Source: CAZIKF01 sp964539825
GTDB lineage: Bacteria; Muiribacteriota; UBA6191
Direction: 5' to 3'
DNA: 64,000 nucleotides
Assembly (NCBI GenBank): GCA_964539825.1
Contig: CAZIKF010000028.1
Span: forward strand, 1-64,000
Both the position numbers and the translations under genes were made by a program. The notes under the pieces are model-generated. The model made no database searches. It saw only the letters and a program-made list of their open reading frames with translations, and was not told where the DNA came from. Positions 1 to 11,000 of this stretch are shown here, in pieces (the first letter of the stretch is position 1; every line of letters begins with the position of its first letter).

Positions 1-402
1 TTTTCATCTCGGTTCAGAAAGAAAAAATCGCACTCGCTATTCACGTGAATTGTTCGATAGAAACTGCTGAGGTATGTAGGTCTTTGTACCGGGAAGACGT
101 TCGAGACCAGGGCTCACTGGAAGTCCGGTACCTTGCAAGAAGGGATGACTAACCCACCTCAAACATCCACTAAACAGCCATATCTGCGGTAAATTCGATC
201 CTGTTCCCTGATTTTATGGAACCCAATCAAAGGAAGCATCAGATCAGGAATTTCGCCCTTAACTACTAGCATTAGAAATGCCCTTGACCACAGGAGAAAC
301 TTGGCATGTGCAGCACCTTCCCATGCATTGTTTTATGGATAGGGATTACATGCCCCTTCGGGAGCAACCTTTTGCCAATTTATTCGTAGTGAATCTCAAC
401 CT
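1..402. other. Left-edge non-coding stretch
   Basis: I see no convincing gene here. There is a 12-bp palindrome at 39-50. A 7-bp inverted repeat (GTACCGG at 86-92 with CCGGTAC at 125-131) could form a long loop. An imperfect stem closed by a TTCG tetraloop lies near 350-366 and is followed by a short T run; it could be a weak terminator for a gene left of the window. No clear promoter or Shine-Dalgarno site was found in front of the cyclase at 403. Confidence 0.5.
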
Positions 403-2462
403 ATGTATTCTATTTTTTTTCGAGTTCTTCTACTCTGGTTTACCCTTTCTATTTCCCTTTTAGCCGATAGCGGATCAAGAGATCTGCTTGAGCGCTATAA
501 ATCCACTACGAATCCCCAGCTGCGTGCCTTACTCCTTAAAAACCTCACCGCAAGGCAGAGACAGAAGAAGTTTACACGAGTTTATGAATCGAGAATTCTG
601 GCCCCCAGTGCCCCTGGCACTGGCCTCATTGCAGAGGATGAACTTAACTCCAGCTTTGTTAAATCAAGAGATTTCCTGCTTCAACTCGCTCAAGAAAGAG
701 GATATTGGGATGGCCGCTCCCTGGGCTCTCTGACCGAAACAGCAGATTATCTTCTTCTTTGTCATTACCTGGACTGGAAAAACACCCAAAGAATTCGAGG
801 TGCAATTGCCTATCTAAAGTCCAGGCAAAACAGTGACGGAAGCTGGGACCTTTCCCCCGGGACCACACGCGGAAGATTTGACGCTACTGCTCACATATCC
901 CTGGCCCTTGAGGTTCATGGGATTAAAGCAGACTCTCCTTGGATTCGGAGTTCACACCAATATCTTGAATCTCACGGAAGTCTTAAGAAATTAAGGACGC
1001 TAACCAAATTCTGGTATTGTGTTAACAATCGGCTTTCCTGGAACTATATGCCCCCGGTACCCAGGGAGATACTCGCTCTTTCCTTTGTGCGTAAGTGGAC
1101 AGAAAAACATCTCTCCTCTTGGATGCGCTTTGCCGCCTACACCCTTAGCGTTGTAATCAGTAAAAACCGCAGAGAAAGTGAAAAAACAAGCGGTTTGTGG
1201 AAATCAATTAAGGACCTGGTAAGTAAAGCCTTTTCAGGTCTGGATAAGAAGACGCTGAAAATTGTGGAGGATTACCTGTCCAAGCAACAAGGTAAAGACG
1301 GAAATTTCTGGGGAACTGTCTCGCATACAGTCTATGGACTCATGGCTCTTAAGGATCTTGGCTACGCCACAAACAGCGAACCCATTACCAGGGGAATGGC
1401 GTTTATCGAAGGTCTTCAGGTTCCGGACGGGGAGTTTTGGATACAGGATCCCTACCGCGGTCCCATCTGGGATACTTCATTTACTCTCTCGTCCCTGGCA
1501 GAGGCAGGGCTAAGCCCCGACCATCCAATCATATCGCGGGCCAGAAAGTTCCTTCTTGATCGACAGATCGTTGATGTCTACGGCGAGTGGGCTAAGGGTA
1601 AGACTCAACTCCCACTACCTGGGGGATGGGCATTTGAGCTCGATAATGACCTCTATCCTGATAATGACGATACGGCCGTTGCCATTACAGCCATCATGAA
1701 AAACAAATCCTCTACGGATTCCCAGCGAGCGGAAGAAGCAGTTCTGCGGGGAGTTCAATGGCTCAGTTTTATGCAAAACAAAGATGGAAGCTGGGCTGCA
1801 TGGGATAAAAACCAGGCCACCAAAAGAAACGGCCCCTATGTTGTTTCCAACAAAGGTTTTTTCAAGGATGCCATAGCCCATGACTTCGGTACTGCCGACC
1901 TGACAGGCCATGTCCTGGAAGCTTACGGAAGCCTTGGATATCTGCAGGATCATCCACCTGTTCGAAAAGCCGTTTCCTATTTGCGAAAAGAGCAAATGGA
2001 TTTTGGGGGATTCTGGGGACGCTGGGGTATCAATTACATTTATGGAACCCATGGAGTCTTACAAGGACTAGGATCGATCAAGCTCCCGGCTGACGATCCC
2101 ATGGTAGTAAGAGCTCTCACCTGGCTGAAGTCGGTTCAAAACGAGGACGGCGGATTCGGTGAGAGCATAGAGTCCTATTGGGACCCAGGTCTGGCAGGTG
2201 TAGGCCCCTCTACACCAACACAAACAGGATGGGCTTTGAAAGGATTATATCCTACCTCGGTCCAGAGGATGAAACGGTTCAGCGGGGCATTGACTACCTG
2301 ATTAAGAACCAGCGAGAAGACGGTGGCTGGAATGAAAATACTTATGTAGGAGTCGGAATGGGGCCGATCCTGTACACCTATGAATATTCACCCTACTATA
2401 TGCCCTTTGCCGCTATCGCGAATTATCGTAGAAAACTCAGAACTCAAACGACGCATCCGTAA
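403..2462 (+). CDS. shc: Squalene-hopene cyclase, interrupted by a -1 frameshift near 2240
   Basis: Class II triterpene cyclase that would fold squalene into hopene, the core of membrane hopanoids. The acid motif DXDDTA is present as DNDDTA at about residues 420-425. Several QW-type repeats are visible (QNSDGSW, QNKDGSW, QNEDGGF, QREDGGW), as is the family stretch GRWGINYIYGT. The first frame runs 403-2301 but loses homology after the family motif PSTPTQTGWAL. The expected C-terminus (GIDYLIKNQREDGGW, then a tyrosine-rich end) continues in the -1 frame to 2462, so one base is missing around 2238-2250. Joined, the product is about 686 residues, normal for the family. The start gives a hydrophobic N-terminus resembling a signal or anchor, with no good ribosome site. 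It could be a recent pseudogene, an assembly error or, less likely, a programmed shift; I see no classical slippery heptamer. Confidence 0.85.
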
Positions 2463-2478
2463 AGTAAGGAAGAAGACT

Positions 2479-3777
2479 ATGAAAATTAGTAAACCTGCGA
2501 TGTATGGAAAGTTCAAATTCTTGATCTTTTTCATGCTTTATTCCTTTGTCTCATTCCCGGCACTCTTTTCAAATAGGCCTGAATTCAAAGATCTAAAAGA
2601 GGTTCAAGAGGAAGTTGAGAAGGAACTAAAAGATAAAAACTCCTTCGATGAAGCAGAGAAGAAAGAATTAAAGGGTTTCCTTGAGTACGTAGATTTAATG
2701 CTCATGTTTCGTAAGGGAGATGACGCAATCCGAGATAGGTTTCCAGACGCCGTAATTCGCACTACAGCGGAATCCCAAATTAAATTCTATCTGGCGAAAG
2801 ATCATCAGAAAAACAAACAATACATCGTGATACGAGAAAGTGACAACCTGAAGAATTGGATCGTCAATTTCACTTTCTGGAAAGCAAAAGATTTCTGGCT
2901 TGATATCAAACTGCACAAAGGTTTCTATATGGCTACCAGGGAAATCTTCTGGCAGGTTGTGTTTCATCTTGAGCCTGAGTATTCCACTGAGGTTCTTGGT
3001 CATTCGCTGGGAGGTGCCGTAGCTGTCATTCTCGGTATGTACCTCGATGAGTTTGGACACCCGGATGTAGAGATCATCAGTACCGGACAGCCCCGGGTGA
3101 CAGGTAAGGCAGGTACTACACCCTATGCCCATATACCCTATAAGCGTGTCACCATGAAACGCGATCTCGTAACACACCTGCCTCCCAAGTTCCTGGGCTA
3201 TAGACATTTTGGTAGATGGTTCTTACTGGTCAATGATGGCGGTGGATGGATGGATGATGTAGAAGATCCGCCCGAAGCTATTGAACTCTGGGATAGCTGG
3301 GTTCAGAAAAAGGATAAGATTCCCATTATGACTACCCCAAGAGCAGCAGAAATCTGGGACCAGCTTCGTCCCAAGTTAGCTCCAAAAACCATGCGTTCAC
3401 TCTTTGATTCAGCCGCCTGGAAATTCCTCATAACCTTATTGAAGGCTGAGGGAGCCAGTCCACATAATCCTCACTCCAGGTTTTTTGTTCCTATGGAAGA
3501 GACTGAAGCCCCAGGGGAGACTGAAACCCCAGGGGAGACTGAAACCCCAGGGGAGACTGAAAAGCCGGGAGAATCGGAAACTCCAGGCGAGAATCCCGAA
3601 GGCGGATTAGGCGATTGGATTAAGTACCACAACATCCTGCAATACCAAAAGAAGATGAGGGAAATGCTCGTGGAACCTCCAGAAGAATCTCCAAAGGAGC
3701 TACCTCATAATCCACATGGAGCCAAATTAAATTCGCTTAAGAAGAAAAAGACTTTCTACCTGCCCCTGGTACAGTAA
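2479..3777 (+). CDS. Secreted class-3 (fungal-type) lipase
   Basis: Probable exported lipase/esterase of the Lipase_3 alpha/beta-hydrolase family. I chose the ATG at 2479, not the in-frame upstream ATG at 2380, because it is preceded by AAGGAAGA and begins a signal peptide (KFKFLIFFMLYSFVSFPALF). The nucleophile elbow GHSLGG places the serine at residue 176. Downstream are the family stretch STGQPRVTG and the segment KRDLVTHLPP followed by YRHFG, where the catalytic Asp and His are expected. The C-terminal third carries five six-residue Glu/Thr/Pro/Gly units and then a basic tail. It starts 16 bases after the restored end of the cyclase and may be cotranscribed with it. The substrate is unknown; a membrane or host lipid is only an inference. 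432 residues. Confidence 0.8.
   Translation: MKISKPAMYGKFKFLIFFMLYSFVSFPALFSNRPEFKDLKEVQEEVEKELKDKNSFDEAEKKELKGFLEYVDLMLMFRKGDDAIRDRFPDAVIRTTAESQIKFYLAKDHQKNKQYIVIRESDNLKNWIVNFTFWKAKDFWLDIKLHKGFYMATREIFWQVVFHLEPEYSTEVLGHSLGGAVAVILGMYLDEFGHPDVEIISTGQPRVTGKAGTTPYAHIPYKRVTMKRDLVTHLPPKFLGYRHFGRWFLLVNDGGGWMDDVEDPPEAIELWDSWVQKKDKIPIMTTPRAAEIWDQLRPKLAPKTMRSLFDSAAWKFLITLLKAEGASPHNPHSRFFVPMEETEAPGETETPGETETPGETEKPGESETPGENPEGGLGDWIKYHNILQYQKKMREMLVEPPEESPKELPHNPHGAKLNSLKKKKTFYLPLVQ
3499..3588 (+). repeat. Five 18-bp coding repeats in the lipase (Glu-Thr-Glu-x-Pro-Gly units)
   Basis: Five consecutive 18-base units encode variants of E-T-E-T-P-G. Units two and three are identical, unit one differs by one codon, and units four and five have drifted. 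The near-identity at DNA level points to recent slippage or unequal exchange, so copy number may vary between strains. The encoded stretch is acidic and proline-rich and probably a flexible linker or cell-wall spacer. Confidence 0.85.
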
Positions 3778-3793
3778 AGTAAATTCTAGAACT

Positions 3794-4741
3794 TCAGGAT
3801 TTTCTAAGTCTTCCGATCATCCTCAAAGTCTCTAGTTCCTTTGGGTGCAGCTTGGAATCTGCAAGGGAAATCTCTTCAAGAACCTTTGCTATATTTTCCA
3901 TGAATTCCTCCTTGAAAAGGAGGTTGGCATCCTCAAGAACACTCTTAAGATCCATTTTCGAAGGGGCTGAAATGTAAAGCCAGCGAGACATTTCAAAGGG
4001 AATGAAGTAGTGAGCTTGCAAATACTGGTGCAGCGGAACCAGTTCCTCGGGAGATTGCTCCGCATCCACCAGGATCATGTATTTCATGAGCAGGATAACC
4101 AGGCGGGATTCGGGATGCTTATGAAATCCTAACAACTGGTATTCCTGTGGTTTCAGGTCCTCATTATAGGTGAAGTAAGATTCCGCGATTACAAGTACTT
4201 CCTGGAGAAAGCGAAGCCCTTTGACTGCATCCAACTCGGCTGAAAGAAAAGCATGCAAAAGTTCTCTGATATCTACCAGGCTCACCACTTCTTCTTCAAT
4301 AAGAGTAATTAAGTATTGAGTGATTAGAAATACGGCCTCATCGGATAGAATTCCTTTTTTTTCTACATGAAACTCAAAAATCTTATTCTTGTAATTTGAT
4401 ATCAGCGCGTTGGCAATTGGATAACTCTTCTTATTCAAAGACTTGATAAGACCGTCCGCCATTTTTGATGCTGCAGCGCTTGACAGTGCCCATTTAGATG
4501 GCGAATTCTGAAAATCTCTTAACCAGCTAAAGTACCTGCTAGCGATAGCTTCACTCAGTAGAGTGTTCTTATGCAGCCATTGGACTACCGGAGATACTGG
4601 AATTTCCGGGAAGCAGTAGGAACTTCGTGACTCATAGACTTCACTCAAAGGTAGGGCCGTACTTCTCCATTCATCAAGAACAGCCTTGATTTCATCCAGA
4701 TATTTGCTTGCTTCCGCTTTTTCGAATCCCGGATCACACAT
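3794..4741 (-). CDS. TerB-like domain protein of unknown function
   Basis: A 315-residue, probably cytoplasmic protein without signal peptide or membrane segment. The C-terminal half is all-helical and has two stretches resembling the paired acidic motifs of the TerB/DjlA-N fold: MKYMILVDAEQSPEEL at about residue 220 and EISLADSKLHPKELETL near the C-terminus. Family members are thought to bind metal or membranes, but no specific role follows. The N-terminal half is unrecognised. It is convergent with the lipase gene (16-base gap) and divergent from the giant RCC1 gene, so it is not in an operon with either. Confidence 0.5.
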   Translation of the reverse strand: MCDPGFEKAEASKYLDEIKAVLDEWRSTALPLSEVYESRSSYCFPEIPVSPVVQWLHKNTLLSEAIASRYFSWLRDFQNSPSKWALSSAAASKMADGLIKSLNKKSYPIANALISNYKNKIFEFHVEKKGILSDEAVFLITQYLITLIEEEVVSLVDIRELLHAFLSAELDAVKGLRFLQEVLVIAESYFTYNEDLKPQEYQLLGFHKHPESRLVILLMKYMILVDAEQSPEELVPLHQYLQAHYFIPFEMSRWLYISAPSKMDLKSVLEDANLLFKEEFMENIAKVLEEISLADSKLHPKELETLRMIGRLRKS

Positions 4742-4811
4742 CCCTTAAGAATATCTAGGATTTAAGAGAGATATCTATCAAAGTGAAATGAATTCTAGTA
4801 AGAACAATCTA

Positions 4812-4844
4812 AAATTGGTGTAAGACATATCTTGTGACCAATTT
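4812..4844. promoter_or_regulatory. Inverted repeat in the divergent intergenic region
   Basis: AAATTGGT at 4812-4819 is the perfect complement of ACCAATTT at 4837-4844. The interior adds AAGA pairing with TCTT around a CATA loop, making a 33-base imperfect hairpin. It lies between the divergent TerB-like gene and the giant RCC1 gene, upstream of the predicted promoter of the latter. There is no T run. An operator or a structured leader are both possible. Confidence 0.4.
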
Positions 4845-4900
4845 GAATGGATATTTGTATGACTCCCACAATAATAGAGCGGGGCCATTCTTCTTCCAGG

Positions 4901-4929
4901 TTGTCGTGTCTTTCTATTGGGCTTAGAAT
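4901..4929 (+). promoter_or_regulatory. Predicted sigma-70 promoter for the giant RCC1 gene
   Basis: TTGTCG (-35, 4 of 6) and TAGAAT (-10, 5 of 6) are separated by exactly 17 bases. Transcription would begin near 4936 and leave a leader of about 115 bases before the start codon. Confidence 0.45.
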
Positions 4930-5048
4930 GACTGTTGGGATCATAACAATTGGGAGATCGACCCTTTTTGGGAGCAAAAGCCCTTTAAAAGCGAATTCCC
5001 AATTCACCCCGGATACGCCTGATAAAGGCAGTTATCCCGCACAAGCTG

Positions 5049-8000
5049 ATGGGGAACATGGGTCAAATACGCCACATTACGGCTATCATTAGCCTACTTG
5101 TCATTGGCTCCATCCATGCAGTTACAACCCAATCCAAGGAATTTCTTCTCACAGGTCTTTATACAACTCAAAATCTGGAGATCGAGAAACAGCTAGAAAC
5201 TCTGGGGCTTGAGAAGGATGTAGTGGCAATTTTTGGCCTGGACTCCTCAAAATGGAAGGCCTGGATTAAAGGAAGTCAAAGACTCCCTCGGCGCTTTACC
5301 CCCCTCACTCAGTTGCTTAAGGGGAGGGGTTACTGGGTGGTCTTTGACGAAGAATCATCGCCCCTCGATACACTTTCACTACCCCTGGCAGACGCTTCCT
5401 CAATCTATGTACATTCCCCCGGTCACGTCCTTGTTAATTTCCATTTGGGGAAATCCATAGGTGCTGAGGAAATCTTTGGTTCCGCTGCACTGAGCACATC
5501 AGACCCATCTCATATCCTCTCGGTGTGGGGTTTTGACCAGGCTACCCACTCCTGGAGGGTTTACAAACCTGGTGGAAATGACACCACTCACCAGAGCCTT
5601 GAGACCATCTCACCGGGGCAGCCGCTGCTTGTTAAAACTGCAGTGGCAGGACTGACCATCCGGCCTCCGGGAGTTACCGCTGAACCTCTTTATCTCGAGG
5701 GCGGGGCCATTTACCACAAAAAAGGAAAAAAGCCGCGTTTGACACTCAGGCCTCTTCGCAAAAGAGATGGCAACAGATTACTGCCTCAATTCATCTCAGA
5801 AAACCATTTTCGACTCACAGATCCTGGAAAAAAGCTCTCTTTGAGAATCCAGGCATACCAGCCCGGTGGAGAAATTCAAGATCTTAGATTTAGCGAAACA
5901 ATAAATCTCGAGCCCTCTCTTCTCCAAAAGTCCCGGGTATTGCTTAGCATAGATAGAATTCAAAGAAATTCCCGATTCGATAAGATCCTTCAAATTCCCG
6001 CCTCAAGAACTAGCAGAAGAACTTTTACTCTCAGCGCCAATTCTCCGACAGGACCACGATCAGAGGTATCTTTAACTGTGGATCTCCCCCGGTCCAGGGT
6101 TTCAGGGTTTGGGCAGGTCTTTCACAGTCTTGGGAGGGCTCTGTCTATCTCAGGCTCCTCATTGGAGAGCTTTTTAGATTCTGAACAGGTTCAAGAAATT
6201 AGAGTCCTGGTGACGGGACCTAATATGTCTCCCATTGAACTGATGTACCAGGGCTTTCCATCTTCAGGAATTATATATGTTCCATTCGGTCCGGACCGCA
6301 AGTTTCAGGTAGATTTCCTCGATGGCTTTGGAGATGTTGTCCGTCGCGGAGAGCTGGTAATAAACATTAATCCTTCCTCAGGTGGATCACTCATTCAGAT
6401 TCAGCCGCAGCCTGTAGACCTGCCCCTGCCGGTTCTCTCGATCTCTCCCTTTCCTGGAACCTTTGAACAATCCCAGGAAGTCCAGCTGGAGGCAATTGGA
6501 GGGACAGTCGTTTATACCCTGGATGGAACCAATCCCAAGGATGCCGGCTCTGGTGCCTTCTCCAGTTCAGAAAAAGTAAGTTTCACACTCACAAGGACAA
6601 CCTCTATTCAAGCTTTCTCCACTGACGGCAGTCAAAAAGGGGGGATTTATATTTTCACCTTTGAGCAAGTGGCCCAGTCGTTGCCAGTGCTCAGTACAAA
6701 TCAGGACCCGGTCAATGGAGTATTTCTCAATGGAGTGCATGTAAACATCGAAACTCAAACCCCGGGTAGCACCATCTTCTATACTCTTGATGGAAGTGAA
6801 CCCAATGATTCCAGCACTACTGCATCTGCCCCCTTCAGCTTGTTTTTTAGCCAGACAACAACGCTTAGCTTATATGCACAAAACGAAGCGGGAGCGAGAA
6901 GTGATTCACAGACCGTGGAGTACAAGGTACTCTCCGCACCAACTCAAATTGCCACTTCACTCTCTTTTACCGACAAAGATTTAGATCCCCAAAAGATCTC
7001 TGGAAGGGTTACCGTTACCCTTCCAGCAGACCTCAGCAATATCGATTCATTCGTGCTTGGTTACGGACTCAGTCCCACGATACGAATCCAAAACGGCCTG
7101 ATAACAACCCTCACTCCTATAGGTTCTTCAATCACCTATGATTTTCCTCCCGGGACGACCCTGCCAGGAGGTACCACACACCTGCTGATTTTCGCTGCGA
7201 ACGCAGCAGGGGAGGCCTCTGAGGGGATCTCCACTCCTCTTGAAGATCGATTTCTTCCTCTCGCAAACGCGACTGGCGTCACCTTCACAGATGTGGATAT
7301 CAACTCAGGAGAGCTAGAGGGAACTGTAATAATCGAGCCCGCCAACAATGAGAGTTCGCTCGATTCCTATTCTCTTTATTTTGCTGATTCTGCCGGGAAC
7401 AAACTCGGCTCAGATCCCCTGGCAATCCTCCTCAAAACAGGTCAGACTCTTGTGTACCAGGTACCTGCCGGAACAGACCTGCCAGGGTCAGCGGAATTCT
7501 TTGCCGTCTACTCTCAAAATTCAAACGGTGAGGTTACAGAGCCAGTGCTAAGCCAGATTGTCGATCTCTTTGTTGATCTCACCCAGATTAATGCCAACGC
7601 GGGTACGGACCAGTCCGTACAGGTACACAGTCTTGTCATCCTCAATGCATCAAATTCCAATAATCCAGCTCAAAATCCCATCTCTTTTAGTTGGACACTA
7701 GCCTCAAAGCCTAAAGGAAGCAGATCCGTTCTCGTGGATGAAAATTCCATAAATCCTGAAATTGTCCCCGATCTTCAGGGTACATACCAGCTTTCCCTGA
7801 GGGTAAAAGATACAATTACTCAGCTAGTCAGTCCTGCGGATATACTTGAAATCGAGGCAGTTGCGGCAAGTACTGGCGGGACACGTATCGTGGACCTCTC
7901 CGCCGGGGGTCACACTTGTGCGATCTCGGATCGACGAGAGCTATGGTGCTGGGGTCCTAATTCAGACGGTCAACTGGGAACTGGAAATCGAGTCTCTTCC

Positions 8001-11000
8001 CATGAACCCAGAAGAGTCCCTCTACCCGGACCAGTCAAGCAGGTTTCTACCAGCTTCTACCATACCTGTGCCCTTGATTTTGACGGTGTCGCGTACTGCT
8101 GGGGAGACAATTCCTCAGGACAGCTAGGAGACGGAACCTCAGTGCGCCGTCTCTTACCTACAACCGTTACCGGACTGGGACCCGCGCAATCGATCAGCGC
8201 TGGAAACTTCTTTACCTGTGCGGTTCAATCCGATGGTTCTACCCACTGCTGGGGAACAGGGAGCAGCGGACAACTTGGACTGGGAGATTTCCAGCCTCGT
8301 GCTGCGCCATCCAAGTTGTTTTTAGAGGATATGGTCTCGGTAACCACCGGGGATTACCATGCATGTGCCCTGGGACGATATGGATTCTTCTGGTGCTGGG
8401 GGGAAGGGGCCTCCGGCCAACTAGGAAATGGACTCACGGACAGGAGAATTCTTCCCACCCTTGCAGTTCCCGATAGTCCTCGACTTCGCTCTTTGAAAGC
8501 CGGTGACTCTTTTGGCTGCGCTATCACCTTTGAGGGAGAGATGGGCTGCCTGGGACGCAATGGAATCGGCCAACTAGGCCAGGGGCACGATCAAATTCTT
8601 CCCCTCGGAGATAAGGTCAGCTTACCTGGCTTAGTGGAACAAATGTCCCCTGGCTCTCAGCATGCCTGTGCTGTACTGACTGGTGGAGATCTTTATTGTT
8701 GGGGTTCCAGCGATCGCGGCCAACTAGGAATTCCTGGAATCCTTAGCTCCTACGTTCCCAGGAAGGTTGAGCATCTATCCAATGTCAGCCTTGTGGCCGC
8801 TGGAAACTACCATACCTGTTCTGTCCAAAACAACGGATCTGTGGCTTGTTGGGGTCACTACGACTCAGGCAGACTGGGATTGGAGGTCTCTGAAAATCAA
8901 AGTCTTCCCGTTACCCTACCCTGGTTTGGGGCTGAAGGCGTCTCTGCACCCAAAGCAAAAGTGGCTCCCTTCGTTCGCTCTGCACCAGGAGATACCAGGT
9001 TATTTGCTAGCGCTACAGATCCAGATAGTCAGAATTTAACCGGAAGCTGGAGGATCCTTAGTTCTCCCTCCGGGGCCGATGCTACACTCCTCTCCACCGA
9101 TGGATACCTCGCAAGACTCCAAACACAAACCACCGGTACATTCGAGCTTCTTTTCCAGGTAACCGACGGAGAAAACTATGATCGCGAAAAGGTCATCGTT
9201 GAGATTTTGGATTTGGGTGAGCGCAGAGACAGGGTAAAAGACATCTCCGCCTATAAAAATACCTGTGCCGCCTTGGAAAATGGTGAAATTCGCTGCTGGG
9301 GTCCCAATTCTGGAAGTCTCGGAAATGACGTACTCGATCCAGCAGACTACCCAAGGACCGTTCAAGGTTTTACAGACGCAGTTCAGGTGTCGGTAGGAGA
9401 ATTGCGAACTTGTGCCCTGCACCAGGGTGGTTTGGTTTCCTGTTGGGGATCTAACTCAGAGGGTGCACTGGGGATCTCCTCCGATGCGATTTCCAGCACC
9501 ACTCCGCTCACTCTCCCCCTAAATAATATCTCCCAGGTAGAAATGGGAAACTTGTTTTCCTGTGCTCTCTCCCAGGATGGACTCGTGTCTTGCTGGGGTT
9601 ACGGGTATGCCGGACAACTTGGGGTAGGCAGCAAACTTGCCACCACACAACCCGTGCAAGTTCAGGCTCTGGAGAATGTTATTCAAATCGCCGCCGGACG
9701 AGACCACGCATGTGCCTTGACTCAGGACTCTCGAGTACTTTGCTGGGGAGAAGGAAACTCCGGGCAAATCGGTTATGGTTCATCCATAGACCGCGTTCTT
9801 CCCGGCCCGGTGTACCTGGGTGAAAACAGACCTGTTTTCATCGATGCCCAGGAAAGTTACAGCTGTGTAGTAACCGAATCAGGAAAGGTTCTTTGCTGGG
9901 GGTTTCTTCCCGGAGGATTTTCTGGAGCAGGCGGCATTTCCAACGCTTATGAAGCGGTTATGATCTCAGGCTTTTCGCAGGTCACTCAGATTAGTGCTGG
10001 AAAAGCACATCTATGCGCGATCAATACTGAGCAAGAACTCTACTGTATTGGTAATAATTTAAGCGGTCAGCTAGGTACAGGCAACTTCCAAGGACAGTCT
10101 CTTCCACAAAAAGTTCCCTTGAAAGAGCCGGTAAGCCGTGTGGCAGCGGGAGATGAGCATACCTGCTCACTTCTTCAATCAGGCAGGATATCGTGCTTCG
10201 GGAAGCTCACTCAAATAGGACCCCTGGCAGGAGAAAATCGATCCGATCCGGTTACCATGCCGGGCTTCGCTCGCAACGTTTCCAGTGCTCCAGTGGCTCT
10301 CGCAGGGCCTGACCGCAGTGGTGTTATCGGGGATGTTTTTGAGTTTGACGGGAGCCGCAGCTATGATCTTAATGGTGACTCCCGCCAATTTCACTGGTCA
10401 CTCGCTGAGAATCCTGCGGGAAGCTCTCCAGTCTTTCAAACATCGAGTATGACTGCAAAGCTCACCGCCGATGCCCCTGGAGATTACAAGGTATTGCTGG
10501 AAGTTTCCGATGGTTCACTGAAAGGCACCGATGAGGTTCATATTTCTGTCTCTGACACAAGGGGGAATGATACTGGATTTCTCTCGGCCTCGTCTCATGA
10601 AAACACCTGCTTCATTCAATCTAACGGGGCTCTTTATTGCTGGAGCGCAGGTGGTGGTGCTGTAGGCTGGACTGAAGGAACAGCAAGCGATGTACCCGTC
10701 CCAGTATCACCCACAGAGAGCTTTCGCGATGTCTCCGCCGGCCCCTCTCATGCCTGTGCTGTGACCCAGGGCAAACTAATCAGGTGTTGGGGTTCCAATG
10801 CCTATGGGCAACTGGGTGACGGAACCCTCACAACCAGGGACCAGCCCGTCACGGTCTTAGACATCGATGATGCCCTGGATGTACGAGTAGGCAGCTATCA
10901 TACCTGTGCCCTCAGGGAATCCGGAAACGCATTCTGTTGGGGTTGGGGTGGGAACGGAATACTGGGTAACGGAAGTGCAGAAACCTCAACTTCCCCGGTG

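Noticed and set aside
1615..2052. 145-codon reverse-strand frame inside the cyclase
   Set aside because: It mirrors conserved cyclase codons on the opposite strand and has no independent support.
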